A DNA stretch of 59,836 nucleotides from a virus. Shown here piece by piece: positions 1 to 7,545 of the stretch (position 1 is its first letter; the number at the start of each line of letters is the position of its first letter). Position numbers and translations under genes: made by a program. Where the stretch lies: IMG/VR virus record IMGVR_UViG_3300046791_000436, positions 1-59,836 of that record; one strand, given 5' to 3'. Under the pieces are notes generated by a model. It did not search any database and had not been told where the DNA came from. It saw nothing but the letters and a program-made list of their open reading frames with translations.

Positions 1-112
1 TCTCCCGAAAGCAGTCCCTAAGAAGGCGCATGTATTGGAGCGTCGATGGGATCTCCCAATGCAGCCAACGACGGTGGTAAGCCCGTGCGTAATGCAGAAC
101 CGGAGAAAAGAC
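1..112 (+). ncRNA. Candidate large structured RNA, part after the circle junction
   Basis: Leader before the first gene and the continuation of the structured region ending at 59836. The only coding signal is the ribosome binding site GGAG at 102-105 for the gene starting at 113. The RNA could therefore be an untranslated leader of the early operon or an independent RNA processed from it. Confidence 0.45.
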
Positions 113-127
113 ATGCTACAGATTCTG
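1..127. repeat. Left copy of 127-bp terminal direct repeat
   Basis: Identical base for base to the last 127 bases of the window (59710-59836). An overlap of exactly this size is typical of a circular contig cut at an arbitrary point by an assembler, so the molecule is probably circular or circularly permuted with a unit of 59,709 bp. The repeat ends inside the first gene, just after its start codon, so it is unlikely to be a biological terminal repeat. Confidence 0.95.
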
Positions 128-748
128 GTCGATCTTGGCGCTTGTGAAGAGGCGCGGATCTGGGCCAAGGACTACGCCGATCTTCAATCGGCGTGGGACA
201 AGTGCGAACGTGGCGATTGGATGCTCTGGCTTCTGCAGAGATCCAAGGACCCGGACCGCAAGAAGATCGTTCGCACGACCTGTGACATTGCCAGGACCGT
301 GTTGCATCTGATTCCTGCCAATGAGGACAGGCCACGTCTGGCGATCGAAGCAGCCGAAGGCTGGTGCGAAGGAAAGGTCTCGATCGAGACTGCCTACGCT
401 GCTGCCCGCGCTGCTGCCGACGCTGCCTATGCTGCCCGCGCTGCTGCCTATGCTGCTGCCGACGCTGCCGACGCTGCCGACGCTGCTGCTGCTGCCGACG
501 CTGCTGCCGACGCTGCTGCCTACGCTGCTGCCGACGCTGCCGACGCTGCTGCCGACGCTGCCGACGCTGCTGCTGCTGCCGACGCTGCTGCCGCTGCTGC
601 CTATGCTGCTGCCGACGCTGCCGACGCTGCCGACGCTGCTGCCGCTGCTGCCTATGCTGCTGCTGCTGCTGCTGCTGCCGCTGCTGCTTCTGGTTTGAAA
701 CAAGCACACATTGTGCGCAAGCACTTCCCCCTAGCACCGAGGTTCTGA
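113..748 (+). CDS. Imm5-like putative immunity-domain protein with alanine-rich repeat tail
   Basis: 211 residues. The start at 113 is preferred over an upstream ATG at 35 because GGAG (102-105) sits 7 nt before it. The N-terminal half resembles the Imm5 'putative immunity protein' domain (PF14423) found in many phages, including the typical stretch HLIPANEDRPRLAIEAAEGW. From about residue 95 the protein becomes an almost pure alanine repeat (Ala-Ala-Asp/Tyr-Ala units, nt 397-690), predicted to form one long helix, followed by a basic tail. What the domain does in phages is unknown. The repeat DNA is built from GCTGCC/GACGCTGCC units and is likely to vary in length. Its stop codon overlaps the next start (TGATG). 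Confidence 0.75.
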   Translation: MLQILVDLGACEEARIWAKDYADLQSAWDKCERGDWMLWLLQRSKDPDRKKIVRTTCDIARTVLHLIPANEDRPRLAIEAAEGWCEGKVSIETAYAAARAAADAAYAARAAAYAAADAADAADAAAAADAAADAAAYAAADAADAAADAADAAAAADAAAAAAYAAADAADAADAAAAAAYAAAAAAAAAAASGLKQAHIVRKHFPLAPRF

Positions 749-1022
749 TGCCCAAGTTCAACTGTCGTTGGACCGAAGAGACCATCGAAACTCGTGTGGC
801 CATGATCGAGGCCGAAAGCCTGGAGCATGCCAGACAGATCCTTCTACCTTCGATGTCTACTACGCGACCGATGGCACACTGGTTGTGCACGTCGAGACGC
901 ACGACGTTCCCGAGAACGAGAAGGGTCCTTTGATCCGTCTCTATCTCAACGACAGCGAACCTCTGTTCGAAAACCCCCCCTTCGAGGCTTCGGAAGATGA
1001 CCCACGAAATCGCAGGGCGTGA
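748..1022 (+). pseudogene. Small phage protein split by a -1 frameshift
   Basis: An ATG at 748 overlaps the preceding stop and opens a typical small phage protein (MPKFNCRWTEETIE...) that loses sense after about codon 31. The continuation, with a clear beta-rich run (TFDVYYATDGTLVVHVET), lies in the -1 frame from about 837 to the stop at 1022. Joined, the two halves make one protein of about 90 residues. I see no X-XXY-YYZ slippery site at the join, so a mutation or a one-base assembly error is as likely as recoding. The downstream frame has no good start of its own. Confidence 0.55.
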
Positions 1023-1443
1023 GAAAGGCTCGCCCAAGCAACGCTGGCATGCGCAGAAGCGGGCCTTCCTCGGCAAGGTAGCCAAGCTGCTCGGTCTCAC
1101 GACTGGCCAGCGGACGATCTCGAGCAACCTCGGCGGCCCGGCTGTCGGGGGTGAGGTGAGCCTGCACACCGACACGATCTACTTGTGGCTGAAGTGCCCC
1201 ATCACGGGTTATGGCAGCGCAGATCCGACTGCTCACCTCTACGAAGGCGTGGGCATCGCTCGCCGCTGCAAGGGGCGCAAGGACTACACTGGCGAATGCA
1301 ATGTCAGCATCTTCGCGACCAACGCTGCGACACCCGAAAGGCTCGCCGCGTGGTTGCGTGCGGCCTTCCCGACGGAGGTCTACCAGGCTCGCCAACCGGC
1401 GACTGAACAACATCTGCCAAGGGCTGCGGGGCCATCCCGCTAA
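997..1443 (+). CDS. Hypothetical protein, 148 aa
   Basis: Starts inside the end of the previous frame, with GGAAG directly before the ATG. Family not recognised. The central segment (LHTDTIYLWLKCPITGYGSADPTAHLYEG) looks like a compact alpha/beta domain with a CxxG...C pattern. The last 20 residues are basic and low in complexity. Last gene before the structured 1444-1896 region. Confidence 0.6.
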   Translation: MTHEIAGREKGSPKQRWHAQKRAFLGKVAKLLGLTTGQRTISSNLGGPAVGGEVSLHTDTIYLWLKCPITGYGSADPTAHLYEGVGIARRCKGRKDYTGECNVSIFATNAATPERLAAWLRAAFPTEVYQARQPATEQHLPRAAGPSR

Positions 1444-1896
1444 GGCCCGAGGTTCGACCGAATGCCCTCGTTGAAAAACGAGGGGTTAGATATCGGGCAG
1501 TGAGCAAATCGGTTGTTGCCCGTAGTCCTTGGCAGACCTTCTTCGGCTAGGCAGAGAAAAAGAGCACCCTACGAGAACTCAGGTTGCCTCTGAGGAAGAT
1601 CGGGTGCTAGTGGCTGCTCTGCCTAGCCGGTTTCTTTGACACACCGCCGAGAGTTGTCCCGCGACGGACATAAAAGCTCGACTCTCCTTCTTCCCCTTTT
1701 CCCGAAGAGCTTTTCTCTCGGCACTTTCTTCTCAAGCCGTCCTTTTTGGTGCTAGTGGGTGTTAGCTGTTGGAACCTCACAAAAGAGCAGCTGGCCAACA
1801 CAGCACGGCACCTTCTCCTGGCCCGCATCGCAGAACAGAGCGCCCGCGTTCGGTCGCTCGGACGGTCAGCTCTCCTGCGGTGCGGGCCTTTTCTTT
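1444..1896 (+). ncRNA. Candidate structured RNA, about 450 nt, ending in a terminator
   Basis: A gene-free stretch with nested inverted repeats. GCCCGA (1444-1449) pairs with TCGGGC (1493-1498) and encloses an 8-bp hairpin with a GAAA tetraloop. A perfect 13-bp stem (1544-1556 with 1617-1629) encloses AGCACCC/GGGTGCT (1563-1569 with 1602-1608) and CTCAG/CTGAG (1578-1582 with 1590-1594). GCCGAGAG/CTCTCGGC (1646-1653 with 1715-1722) stacks on AAAAGCTC/GAGCTTTT (1672-1679 with 1707-1714). GTTGG/CCAAC lies near 1767-1799. The stretch ends in a terminator-like hairpin with a T-rich tail. An ATG at 1746 opens a frame through this region, but it reads as noise until the real start at 1911. RNA family not recognised. 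Confidence 0.6.
1821..1896 (+). terminator. Probable intrinsic terminator closing the RNA region
   Basis: GCCCGCA (1821-1827) pairs with TGCGGGC (1881-1887), with AGAGC/GCTCT inside (1837-1841 with 1869-1873). CTTTTCTTT follows at 1888-1896. Confidence 0.5.
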
Positions 1897-1910
1897 CCCA
1901 AGAGGACTCC

Positions 1911-2075
1911 ATGACCATCAGAGCATTCATCAGCGCCAACCGCGCAGCGTTGGACGCTTGCATTCGCGGAGCCTGCCCCAACCTCGGGAAGCTCAACGAC
2001 GAGGATCGCCACGAGTGGATCCTCAACGACGAAGGACTCTACAACTGGGCACGCTCCTGTGGCGTGCAGATCTGA
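1911..2075 (+). CDS. Hypothetical small protein, 54 aa
   Basis: The start at 1911 is supported by AGAGGA 6-8 nt upstream; the in-frame extension back to 1746 runs through the structured RNA and was not used. The sequence is helical and rich in Asn/Asp/Trp (MTIRAFISANRAALDACIRG...). No family recognised. Confidence 0.6.
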   Translation: MTIRAFISANRAALDACIRGACPNLGKLNDEDRHEWILNDEGLYNWARSCGVQI

Positions 2076-2079
2076 TACC

Positions 2080-2304
2080 ATGAATCACTACCGTCTGAAG
2101 TTCACCGGCCGCCAAAGGGGCGCGATTGGGATCTTCCATCCGTGCCAGGTCGATGTTTGGGCAGAAGACGAAGAAGCTGCCTGGATCAAGGCCTACGACA
2201 CGCACGAACACATCGCCGGCCGCAAGGCAGAGATCCTGCCCCAAGGCCCGCAAGACGACTACGACCCGACCAACCCCAACTATCGGAGGTATCAGGGTGA
2301 CTGA
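2080..2304 (+). CDS. Hypothetical small protein, 74 aa
   Basis: Begins MNHYRLKFTGRQRGAIGIFH and follows the previous stop by 4 nt, suggesting translational coupling. Alternating hydrophobic residues followed by a DEEAAWIKAYD helix are typical of small phage alpha/beta proteins with the pattern 'beta strand - EAESEEEA helix'. Function unknown. Confidence 0.65.
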   Translation: MNHYRLKFTGRQRGAIGIFHPCQVDVWAEDEEAAWIKAYDTHEHIAGRKAEILPQGPQDDYDPTNPNYRRYQGD

Positions 2305-2443
2305 GAAAGAAAAGAAGCTCATCGAGTTTGCCCGATGGCGATGCGGCCCTGTTCTGATCTGCGGTTGGGGCAGCTCGCGATGGGTCTGGAAGTGGGGTTG
2401 GTGGAGCAAAGAAGGCGTCTACCAAGGGAGAAAGAAGCCATGA
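2297..2443 (+). CDS. Tryptophan-rich mini-protein, 48 aa, GTG start
   Basis: The GTG start at 2297 has a strong CGGAGGT site 6 nt upstream (2284-2290) and overlaps the previous gene by 8 nt. Residues 14-38 contain two Cys and six Trp (RWRCGPVLICGWGSSRWVWK...). A membrane-associated or zinc-binding role is possible. Family not recognised. Confidence 0.6.
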   Translation: MTEKEKKLIEFARWRCGPVLICGWGSSRWVWKWGWWSKEGVYQGRKKP

Positions 2444-2724
2444 TCCACTGTCGAAAACGCTCGTGCCAGAACGGCGCGCATTGCGTGCCGACGAACTGTG
2501 AGAAGTTCGAACCTGCCCTCAAGCTGATCGAGAAGGAGCGCACGCTCTCCGTGGCTCGGTGGGCAGACTACGTCACTGACTGGAAGGTCAGAGTCGACAG
2601 CTCAAACAGGTGGTATCGAGTGCGTTGCATCGACAACATCTGCTACTTCCACTATAATGGAGAGATCTACGAAAGCAGACTCTTCTTCGTGGGTAGTCCA
2701 GCAACCTTCCAAAGGAGAACATGA
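2440..2724 (+). CDS. Cysteine-containing hypothetical protein, 94 aa
   Basis: The ATGA overlap with the previous stop and GGGAGAAAG upstream decide the start. The N-terminus (MIHCRKRSCQNGAHC) has a CX4CX5C spacing suggestive of a small metal knuckle, followed by a helix and a beta-rich C-terminal half. No family recognised. Confidence 0.65.
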   Translation: MIHCRKRSCQNGAHCVPTNCEKFEPALKLIEKERTLSVARWADYVTDWKVRVDSSNRWYRVRCIDNICYFHYNGEIYESRLFFVGSPATFQRRT

Positions 2725-2966
2725 AGCACATCCGACAGGGTTCGAGAAGCGATCTCGTCAAAGACTTCGCCCTGGGCAAAGCATACATGCAATGTGCCCT
2801 CACAGAAGGGCAACTAGAGTCGACCGAAAGCAAAGCCGAAGAGACTCTGAGTGCTTTCGGCAGGTTGATTCAAGTCCTTGCCGACAACGGAACGCTGGAT
2901 CTCAAAGACATCAACTACGTGGTGTTGGGTTACAAAAACGCCGACACCACAATGGAGGAAAGGTGA
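2721..2966 (+). CDS. Hypothetical protein, 81 aa
   Basis: Starts at an ATGA overlap with a good AAAGGAG site upstream. Mostly helical and acidic (MKHIRQGSRSDLVKDFALGK...), ending in TTMEER. Function unknown. Confidence 0.7.
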   Translation: MKHIRQGSRSDLVKDFALGKAYMQCALTEGQLESTESKAEETLSAFGRLIQVLADNGTLDLKDINYVVLGYKNADTTMEER

Positions 2967-3628
2967 CCGTCTTCTACAAAGGTCCGTCCATGTTGGACGG
3001 CAAGCCGATCGTCGCCATCGCGACCGACCGGACGAAGAACCGCAAGACCGGCGACATGATCCAGACCTGGATCCTGCGCGCCGATCAGGACCCGCTCGCA
3101 GCGGTGTTCAGCGGAGCCGACTCCTCGATCTGCGGGGACTGCAGGCATCGCGGGAAGAACACCAAGGCAGAGCCCAGGACGTGCTACGTGACCGTTGCCC
3201 AGGCCCCTCTCGGGATCTGGCGCAAGTGGAAGAGTGGCGGGTATCCCAAGGGACCGCTGCCGACGCACAAGCCCGTCAGGATGGGCGCCTACGGCGACCC
3301 GGTGGCGGTGCCTTGGCAGGCCTGGACGGGCCTGCACTCGGCGAACCTGTGGACCGGCTACACACACCAGTGGCGGCAGCTGATCGCCTCGCCGTTCCGC
3401 AACGTGCTGATGGCCTCGTGCGACAGCGAGCAGGAAGAGAAGCTCGCCCAGCTGATGGGCTGGCGGACCTTCCGCGTCATGAAACCAGGCACAACAGGCA
3501 CCGCCCTCGAGTGCCCATCGAACAAAGGAGCTCAGTGCGCGCACTGCGGACTCTGCTCCGGGTTGAACCGACCAGACGCACCGTCCGTCTGGATCGAAGC
3601 ACACGGGACGGCAAAGGCATTCGTGTGA
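2963..3628 (+). CDS. Conserved phage protein of DUF7227 type, 221 aa, GTG start
   Basis: The GTG at 2963 follows GGAGG (2954-2958) and overlaps the previous stop (GTGA). The sequence matches my memory of a conserved phage family: it opens with FYKGPSMLDGKPIVAIATD, then the Cys-rich segment SSICGDCRHRGK...CYVTV (CxxC...C), then PLGIWRKWKSGGYP, and ends with C...CAHCGLCSG. The clustered Cys residues suggest a metal site. The family's biochemical role is unknown. It regularly sits among small early-gene clusters, as here. Confidence 0.75.
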   Translation: MTVFYKGPSMLDGKPIVAIATDRTKNRKTGDMIQTWILRADQDPLAAVFSGADSSICGDCRHRGKNTKAEPRTCYVTVAQAPLGIWRKWKSGGYPKGPLPTHKPVRMGAYGDPVAVPWQAWTGLHSANLWTGYTHQWRQLIASPFRNVLMASCDSEQEEKLAQLMGWRTFRVMKPGTTGTALECPSNKGAQCAHCGLCSGLNRPDAPSVWIEAHGTAKAFV

Positions 3629-3936
3629 AGAAGACCAAGAAGACCAAGAAGACCGAGGGTCCGACCTGGACCACAGCCACGGGCGAAGTCCTGTTGCTGA
3701 AGAACATGCGCGACGATCACCTGCGCAACGCGCACAGGATGTTGCGTCGGCAGCCGTGGATCGTCCCGCACTTCAAGAGCCTGCAGACGCTCGAGACCGA
3801 GATCGCGCGCCGCAACATGCAGCCTTTGCCTGTCTTCATCGATTCGATCGACGAGGCAGCCCACATCGTCCGTCGGGCAGCGAAGGCCGCCAGGGCCGCG
3901 GAAGAGATCGATCCTCCCGGACCGGGGGACTTCTGA
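3625..3936 (+). CDS. Conserved small phage protein ('MRDDHLRNAHRML' type), 103 aa
   Basis: GTG start overlapping the previous TGA (GTGA). It opens with a lysine-rich leader (KKTKKTKKTEG), then WTTATGEVLLLKNMRDDHLRNAHRMLRR. That is a recurring phage motif in which a short strand-turn (a requirement phrase like 'W.T..G....I..M.D.HL.N') precedes a helix. Function unknown; possibly a small nucleic-acid-binding protein. Confidence 0.7.
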   Translation: MKKTKKTKKTEGPTWTTATGEVLLLKNMRDDHLRNAHRMLRRQPWIVPHFKSLQTLETEIARRNMQPLPVFIDSIDEAAHIVRRAAKAARAAEEIDPPGPGDF

Positions 3937-4166
3937 TGAGCTGCATCGTCAAAGGCAAAGATCGTTTCGCTGTCTACTTCCGCCATGGTGCCGACAACTG
4001 GCGATTGGTCGTCAGAGAGACCCACAAGGAAGCTGTCTTCGAATATGAAGACGAGGACGGCATGGGACAGGTGGCCTGGAACGACGAAACAGGCGAAATG
4101 GAACCGTCCGAACAAGCCGAAGTTCTCGTCTTGGCTCTGAAAGCCATCGTAGCAGAACTGCCATGA
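3936..4166 (+). CDS. Hypothetical acidic protein, 76 aa
   Basis: Starts in a TGATG overlap with GGGGGA upstream. Acidic, beta-rich N-terminus (MSCIVKGKDRFAVYFRHG...), then a helix (SEQAEVLVLALKAIVAEL). Function unknown. Confidence 0.65.
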   Translation: MSCIVKGKDRFAVYFRHGADNWRLVVRETHKEAVFEYEDEDGMGQVAWNDETGEMEPSEQAEVLVLALKAIVAELP

Positions 4167-4432
4167 ACCAAGCCAAAGCACTCGTCCGCACACTCAAGAG
4201 CCTGCAGAGCGATTTGCGCGAAGCCCAACCCGGCAGCTTGCGCGCCGACTACTGCAAGCAGCGCATCTCGAAATGCCTGATCTCGCTGGTGGTCGAAGTC
4301 GAAAAGGACCAGGACTACTGGATTGTGCTGACGATCGAATCGTTCTTCGTCGGACCGTTCGAGACAGAGGAGGAAGCAAACTCCTGCCAAAACAAGCGAG
4401 GAGGGACTGTCTACAAACTGGAGAAACCGTAA
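4163..4432 (+). CDS. Hypothetical protein, 89 aa
   Basis: ATGA overlap with the upstream stop. N-terminal helix (ALVRTLKSLQSDLREAQ), then strands (DYWIVLTIESFFVGPF). No family recognised. Confidence 0.65.
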   Translation: MNQAKALVRTLKSLQSDLREAQPGSLRADYCKQRISKCLISLVVEVEKDQDYWIVLTIESFFVGPFETEEEANSCQNKRGGTVYKLEKP

Positions 4433-4800
4433 TGGAAACACGAGACGAAAAGCTGCTTCGTATGCTCTCGCCAGAGCAAAAGGCCTTGGCCGACGAGCTG
4501 ATGGAAAAGGGATACCGACGAGTATCTCGCAAGTTCGGGCACGTCGCTCGAGTCGATCGACGCGACTGGCTGTTCGTAGATCAGATGCTCAGTTTGCGTA
4601 GCCACCTCAGCGGCATGGCAGAGCATTATTGTCGTGTGTTTTCCAAGGACAAAGTCGTCCTAGGAGAAAACAGCTTGACTGCTCTAGCTGTCCCCACACA
4701 CGGCTTCGGAGAAATCAGCGGAGACCCTATCGTAGAGGAGACCTGGAAGGTGATCGAGGCCGCCCTGCACGCTTGGATTCAGCAAGGAAAAGAAACATGA
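4432..4800 (+). CDS. Hypothetical protein, 122 aa
   Basis: Start at 4432 overlaps the previous TAA; GGAG (4420-4423) precedes it. The first half is a helical segment (LLRMLSPEQKALADELMEKG) that could be helix-turn-helix-like but is not diagnostic. The C-terminal half is mixed. Confidence 0.65.
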   Translation: METRDEKLLRMLSPEQKALADELMEKGYRRVSRKFGHVARVDRRDWLFVDQMLSLRSHLSGMAEHYCRVFSKDKVVLGENSLTALAVPTHGFGEISGDPIVEETWKVIEAALHAWIQQGKET

Positions 4801-5180
4801 CCACACTCACCCTACCCAAGATCGCCACCGCGAAGTCGGTGGACGAGAAGACCTACAAGGAGCTGTCGGGCTCGCTCGAGCCTGGCCAGCACTTGATCGA
4901 CTGCAGCGTGCGCCTGCGTGGCGTGCTGAAGAAGGGAACGCCCTTCAAGACGCCCGTGCCGGCCGCTGCCAATCCCTGGCGCCTGTTGGCGCTGGCGTTG
5001 AGCAAGCTGAACGTCGTCTCGATCGAGAGTCTCGTGCGCGAGGCCCTCGAGGCCAGCGACGAAACCGCAGATGCGGTGAAGAAAGAGGCGCAAGAGGCCA
5101 TCGAACGCATCGTCGCCGCGACCGAGCGCGAATCCTCGGGCAGGATCACGGGGAACGTGATCTGGGAGTTGCTTGCATGA
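4797..5180 (+). CDS. Hypothetical protein, 127 aa
   Basis: ATGA overlap with the previous gene; its own stop overlaps the methyltransferase start (ATGA), so it may be translated together with it. The sequence MTTLTLPKIATAKSVDEKTY leads into a helical C-terminal half (residues about 65-125, SIESLVREALEASDETADAV...). Similar 'resolvase-associated' small proteins occur in phage replication clusters, but I cannot assign a family. Confidence 0.65.
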   Translation: MTTLTLPKIATAKSVDEKTYKELSGSLEPGQHLIDCSVRLRGVLKKGTPFKTPVPAAANPWRLLALALSKLNVVSIESLVREALEASDETADAVKKEAQEAIERIVAATERESSGRITGNVIWELLA

Positions 5181-6463
5181 ATGCAGTCGACCTGTTCGCG
5201 GGTGCTGGTGGCTGGTCACACGGCTGGCGTATGGCAACCGAGACGGAGCCGATCGTCGCAGTGAACCACTGCGCACACGCCATCCAGCTGCACAAGCTGA
5301 ATCACCCCAGCACCGAGCACTTCCCGACGGACATCTGGTCCCTCGAGCCGAAGTCGGTGATCCGTGGCAGAAAGATCGAATGGTTGCACGGCTCGCCAGA
5401 CTGCACCCACTTTTCCAGGGCCAAGGGCGGCAAGCCGAAGAGCCAGAAGATCAGAGCGCTCGCGTGGGTGGTCTATCGCTGGGTGAAGGAAGCCCGCCCG
5501 AGCATCTTGTCCCTCGAGAACGTCGCAGAGTTCCTCGACTGGGGCCCGCTCGACAGCGAGGGGCAGCCGAACAAGGAGAAGAAGGGCGCGTCGTTCCGCG
5601 CCTTCGTCGCGAGCCTGCAGAACCTCGGCTACAAGGTCGACTGGCGCGTTCTGTGCGCTGCAGACTACGGCACCCCGACGGTGCGAAAGCGTCTCTTCTT
5701 GCTCGCGCGCTGCGACGGGCAACCGATCGAGTGGCCCGAGCCGACACACGGCGAGGGGCGGGAGCATCCGTGGCGCACAGCCGCGGAGTGCATCGACTGG
5801 AGCATCCCATGCAAGTCGATCTTCGGTAGGAAGAAGGAGCTGGCGCCGGCAACACAGCGGCGCATCGCGGCAGGCATCGTGCGCTACGTGCTGAATGGCA
5901 CGCCCTACATCACGCAGATGCCCAGCTCGGGTAACCAGCAGCCAGAGAAGGTGGCTGCCTTCCTGCAGCAGAACTTCACCGGCATGATCGGAAAGCCGAT
6001 GACGGTGCCAGTGCCGACGATCACTTCCATCGACCACCATAGTCTGGTGGCCGCTTCGCTGGTGCAGTCGGGCTACGGCGAGCGTCTCGGACAGGCGCCA
6101 CGAGCTCTCGACATCGAGAGGCCCTTGGGCACTGTAGTGTCCGGAGGCAGCAAGCATGCACTCGTAGCGGCCTTCCTGACCACCTACTATGGAGAAGGCG
6201 GCGGCACAGCGAATCCGGTCGACAGGCCGATGCCAGCTGTGGTGACAAAGGGCAGGCACGGGCTCGTGACCTACTCGATCGGCGACATCGGTCTTCGCAT
6301 GCTCGAGCCGCGTGAACTGGCAAGAGCGCAAGGATTTCCTGACAGCTACAAACTGGAGGGAACGAAGACGCAGCAGATCGCACGCATCGGAAACAGCGTG
6401 TGTCCCCAAGTAGTCGAAGCCCTCGTGAGGGCTAACACCCAACAGGAGATGGCGGTAGCATGA
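5177..6463 (+). CDS. dcm: DNA (cytosine-5-)-methyltransferase
   Basis: 428 residues, the normal size for a single-chain C5 enzyme; transfers a methyl group from S-adenosylmethionine to cytosine in DNA. Motif I is FAGAGGWS (residues 7-14). Motif IV is SPDCTHFS with the catalytic Cys at 76, the form common in phages instead of PPCQ. Motif VI is SLENV (112-116) and motif VIII VRKRLFLL (169-176). A target-recognition stretch fills about 190-370; motif IX (RELARAQGFP) and motif X (IGNSVCPQVVEAL, from about 404) follow. All catalytic elements are present, so it should be active. No cognate restriction endonuclease is visible, which suggests protection of phage DNA from host restriction rather than an R-M system. 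Confidence 0.93.
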   Translation: MNAVDLFAGAGGWSHGWRMATETEPIVAVNHCAHAIQLHKLNHPSTEHFPTDIWSLEPKSVIRGRKIEWLHGSPDCTHFSRAKGGKPKSQKIRALAWVVYRWVKEARPSILSLENVAEFLDWGPLDSEGQPNKEKKGASFRAFVASLQNLGYKVDWRVLCAADYGTPTVRKRLFLLARCDGQPIEWPEPTHGEGREHPWRTAAECIDWSIPCKSIFGRKKELAPATQRRIAAGIVRYVLNGTPYITQMPSSGNQQPEKVAAFLQQNFTGMIGKPMTVPVPTITSIDHHSLVAASLVQSGYGERLGQAPRALDIERPLGTVVSGGSKHALVAAFLTTYYGEGGGTANPVDRPMPAVVTKGRHGLVTYSIGDIGLRMLEPRELARAQGFPDSYKLEGTKTQQIARIGNSVCPQVVEALVRANTQQEMAVA

Positions 6464-6726
6464 AGTCTTCAGTGGAGCATGCATTGCGCATAGAAGAGAT
6501 TCTAGGCGTCACTCTCAGTGTGTCGAGGTTGAACAAGATCGCCAAGGCAATCTACAGGGCGCAATCGGAAGCCCATCGGAAGGGAGCTGTCGAAGCCTTA
6601 TCGGACAAGCCCGAAGGCTTCGTTCTCTCGGAGAAACAATTGGATCTTCTTTGGTTCCGATCCGCACGCAGCTGCGGAAACTTCGGAGCCACAGGCAAAC
6701 GAATCAGGGAGTTAACAAACAAATGA
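6460..6726 (+). CDS. Hypothetical protein, 88 aa
   Basis: Starts at an ATGA overlap with the methyltransferase stop. Helical throughout (HALRIEEILGVTLSVSRLNK...), with a region that could form a helix-turn-helix near residues 15-40. Function unknown. Confidence 0.65.
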   Translation: MKSSVEHALRIEEILGVTLSVSRLNKIAKAIYRAQSEAHRKGAVEALSDKPEGFVLSEKQLDLLWFRSARSCGNFGATGKRIRELTNK

Positions 6727-6944
6727 AGCAAGCAACGAAGGACGCTGCGTTGGCCGCTCGGCCGGGCAGCAAGCTGATCTACATCAAGCCCCAGTGGGGC
6801 GTGGTCTGGCAGGACGGTAAGGTCTGGAAGGGCCAGTTGATCAGCAAGGTCGACTACGACAACCCGACTGGCATCTGGTGGGGTCCAGAAGACCAAGCCA
6901 AGACCAGGAAGGGCCTGATCGCGGGCCTGAAGGAGACGCAATGA
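6723..6944 (+). CDS. Hypothetical basic protein, 73 aa
   Basis: ATGA overlap on both sides. Lys-rich, beta-strand-rich core (SKLIYIKPQWGVVWQDGKVW). No family recognised. Confidence 0.65.
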   Translation: MKQATKDAALAARPGSKLIYIKPQWGVVWQDGKVWKGQLISKVDYDNPTGIWWGPEDQAKTRKGLIAGLKETQ

Positions 6945-7141
6945 CCCTGACCAAGAAGGAAGAAAAAGTCCTGCGCGCAGCTGCGAAGGCTTCGAAAGTC
7001 CAGAGGTTGATGCCTTCGACTCGAGAGGCGATGATCGATCTCGCTTGGGGCAAGCCCAGCGAGTTCGAACGCAAGCTAGTTCGTCGAGCGACTCTCTACA
7101 TCAAGGAGCTGCAGAAATGCCTAGCACTCTTGGACAACTGA
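6941..7141 (+). CDS. Hypothetical helical protein, 66 aa
   Basis: Starts at an ATGA overlap. Two predicted helices (TKKEEKVLRAAAKASKVQRL and EFERKLVRRATLYIKELQKC). Small nucleic-acid-binding or complex subunit possible; not recognised. Confidence 0.65.
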   Translation: MTLTKKEEKVLRAAAKASKVQRLMPSTREAMIDLAWGKPSEFERKLVRRATLYIKELQKCLALLDN

Positions 7142-7473
7142 TCTTCGACGCCTTCGGCGGCAAGCCCGAGTCGACGACGATGCACCTGATCGAGCGGGTC
7201 TACCACGTCCTGCTGCCCGACCATGGAGTGAGCTTCGACGTGGTGGTGCCCAAGGGGCTGATCAAGAACGGCAAGCTGCACAAGGTGCCAGGCGACTTCG
7301 CGGTCGGCTTCGCGCTGGTGAACTTCGAGCAGCAGAACTCCGACCGCAAGATCTGGCTTGGCCAGAGGTTTCGGAAGCACCTCGAGGAAGCGCGCGAGCT
7401 GGCGAAGGGTTGGTGGCGTGCCCAAGTCGTGCTCGGGGAGGAGTGGGAGAAGCACCATGCGAAAAAGAGGTAG
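7117..7473 (+). CDS. Hypothetical protein, 118 aa
   Basis: AAGGAG lies about 10 nt before the ATG at 7117, which overlaps the previous gene by 25 nt. Contains MHLIERVYHVLLPDHGVSFDV followed by a basic C-terminal helix with several Trp. Function unknown. Confidence 0.65.
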   Translation: MPSTLGQLIFDAFGGKPESTTMHLIERVYHVLLPDHGVSFDVVVPKGLIKNGKLHKVPGDFAVGFALVNFEQQNSDRKIWLGQRFRKHLEEARELAKGWWRAQVVLGEEWEKHHAKKR

Positions 7474-7534
7474 CTTTTCTTGGAGGTATTGGCTAGTGTT
7501 CTGGCTTCTCTTCATCGGCGTGTGCGGTTTGTGA
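7457..7534 (+). CDS. Possible single-pass membrane micropeptide, 25 aa
   Basis: Overlaps the end of the previous gene. A basic start (MRKRGSFSWR) is followed by one hydrophobic stretch (YWLVFWLLFIGVCGL). GGGAG lies a few bases upstream. Too short to judge by family. The positively charged N-terminus plus membrane segment is what a real phage micropeptide would look like, but a chance ORF cannot be excluded. Confidence 0.35.
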   Translation: MRKRGSFSWRYWLVFWLLFIGVCGL

Positions 7535-7545
7535 GGTCCCCAAAA

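Noticed and set aside
1-127. Biological direct terminal repeat used for packaging
   Set aside because: A length of 127 bases that ends inside a gene is what an assembly overlap gives; read-end mapping would be needed to claim otherwise.
18-1175. Long minus-strand frame across the alanine-repeat gene
   Set aside because: Its Gln/Arg-rich run is the complement of the GCTGCC repeat; the opposite frame matches a known phage domain and has a ribosome binding site.
1444-1500. tRNA suggested by GGTTCGACC near 1450
   Set aside because: The T-arm stem cannot form with a seven-base loop and no acceptor or anticodon arm fits; the segment pairs better as a three-way junction.
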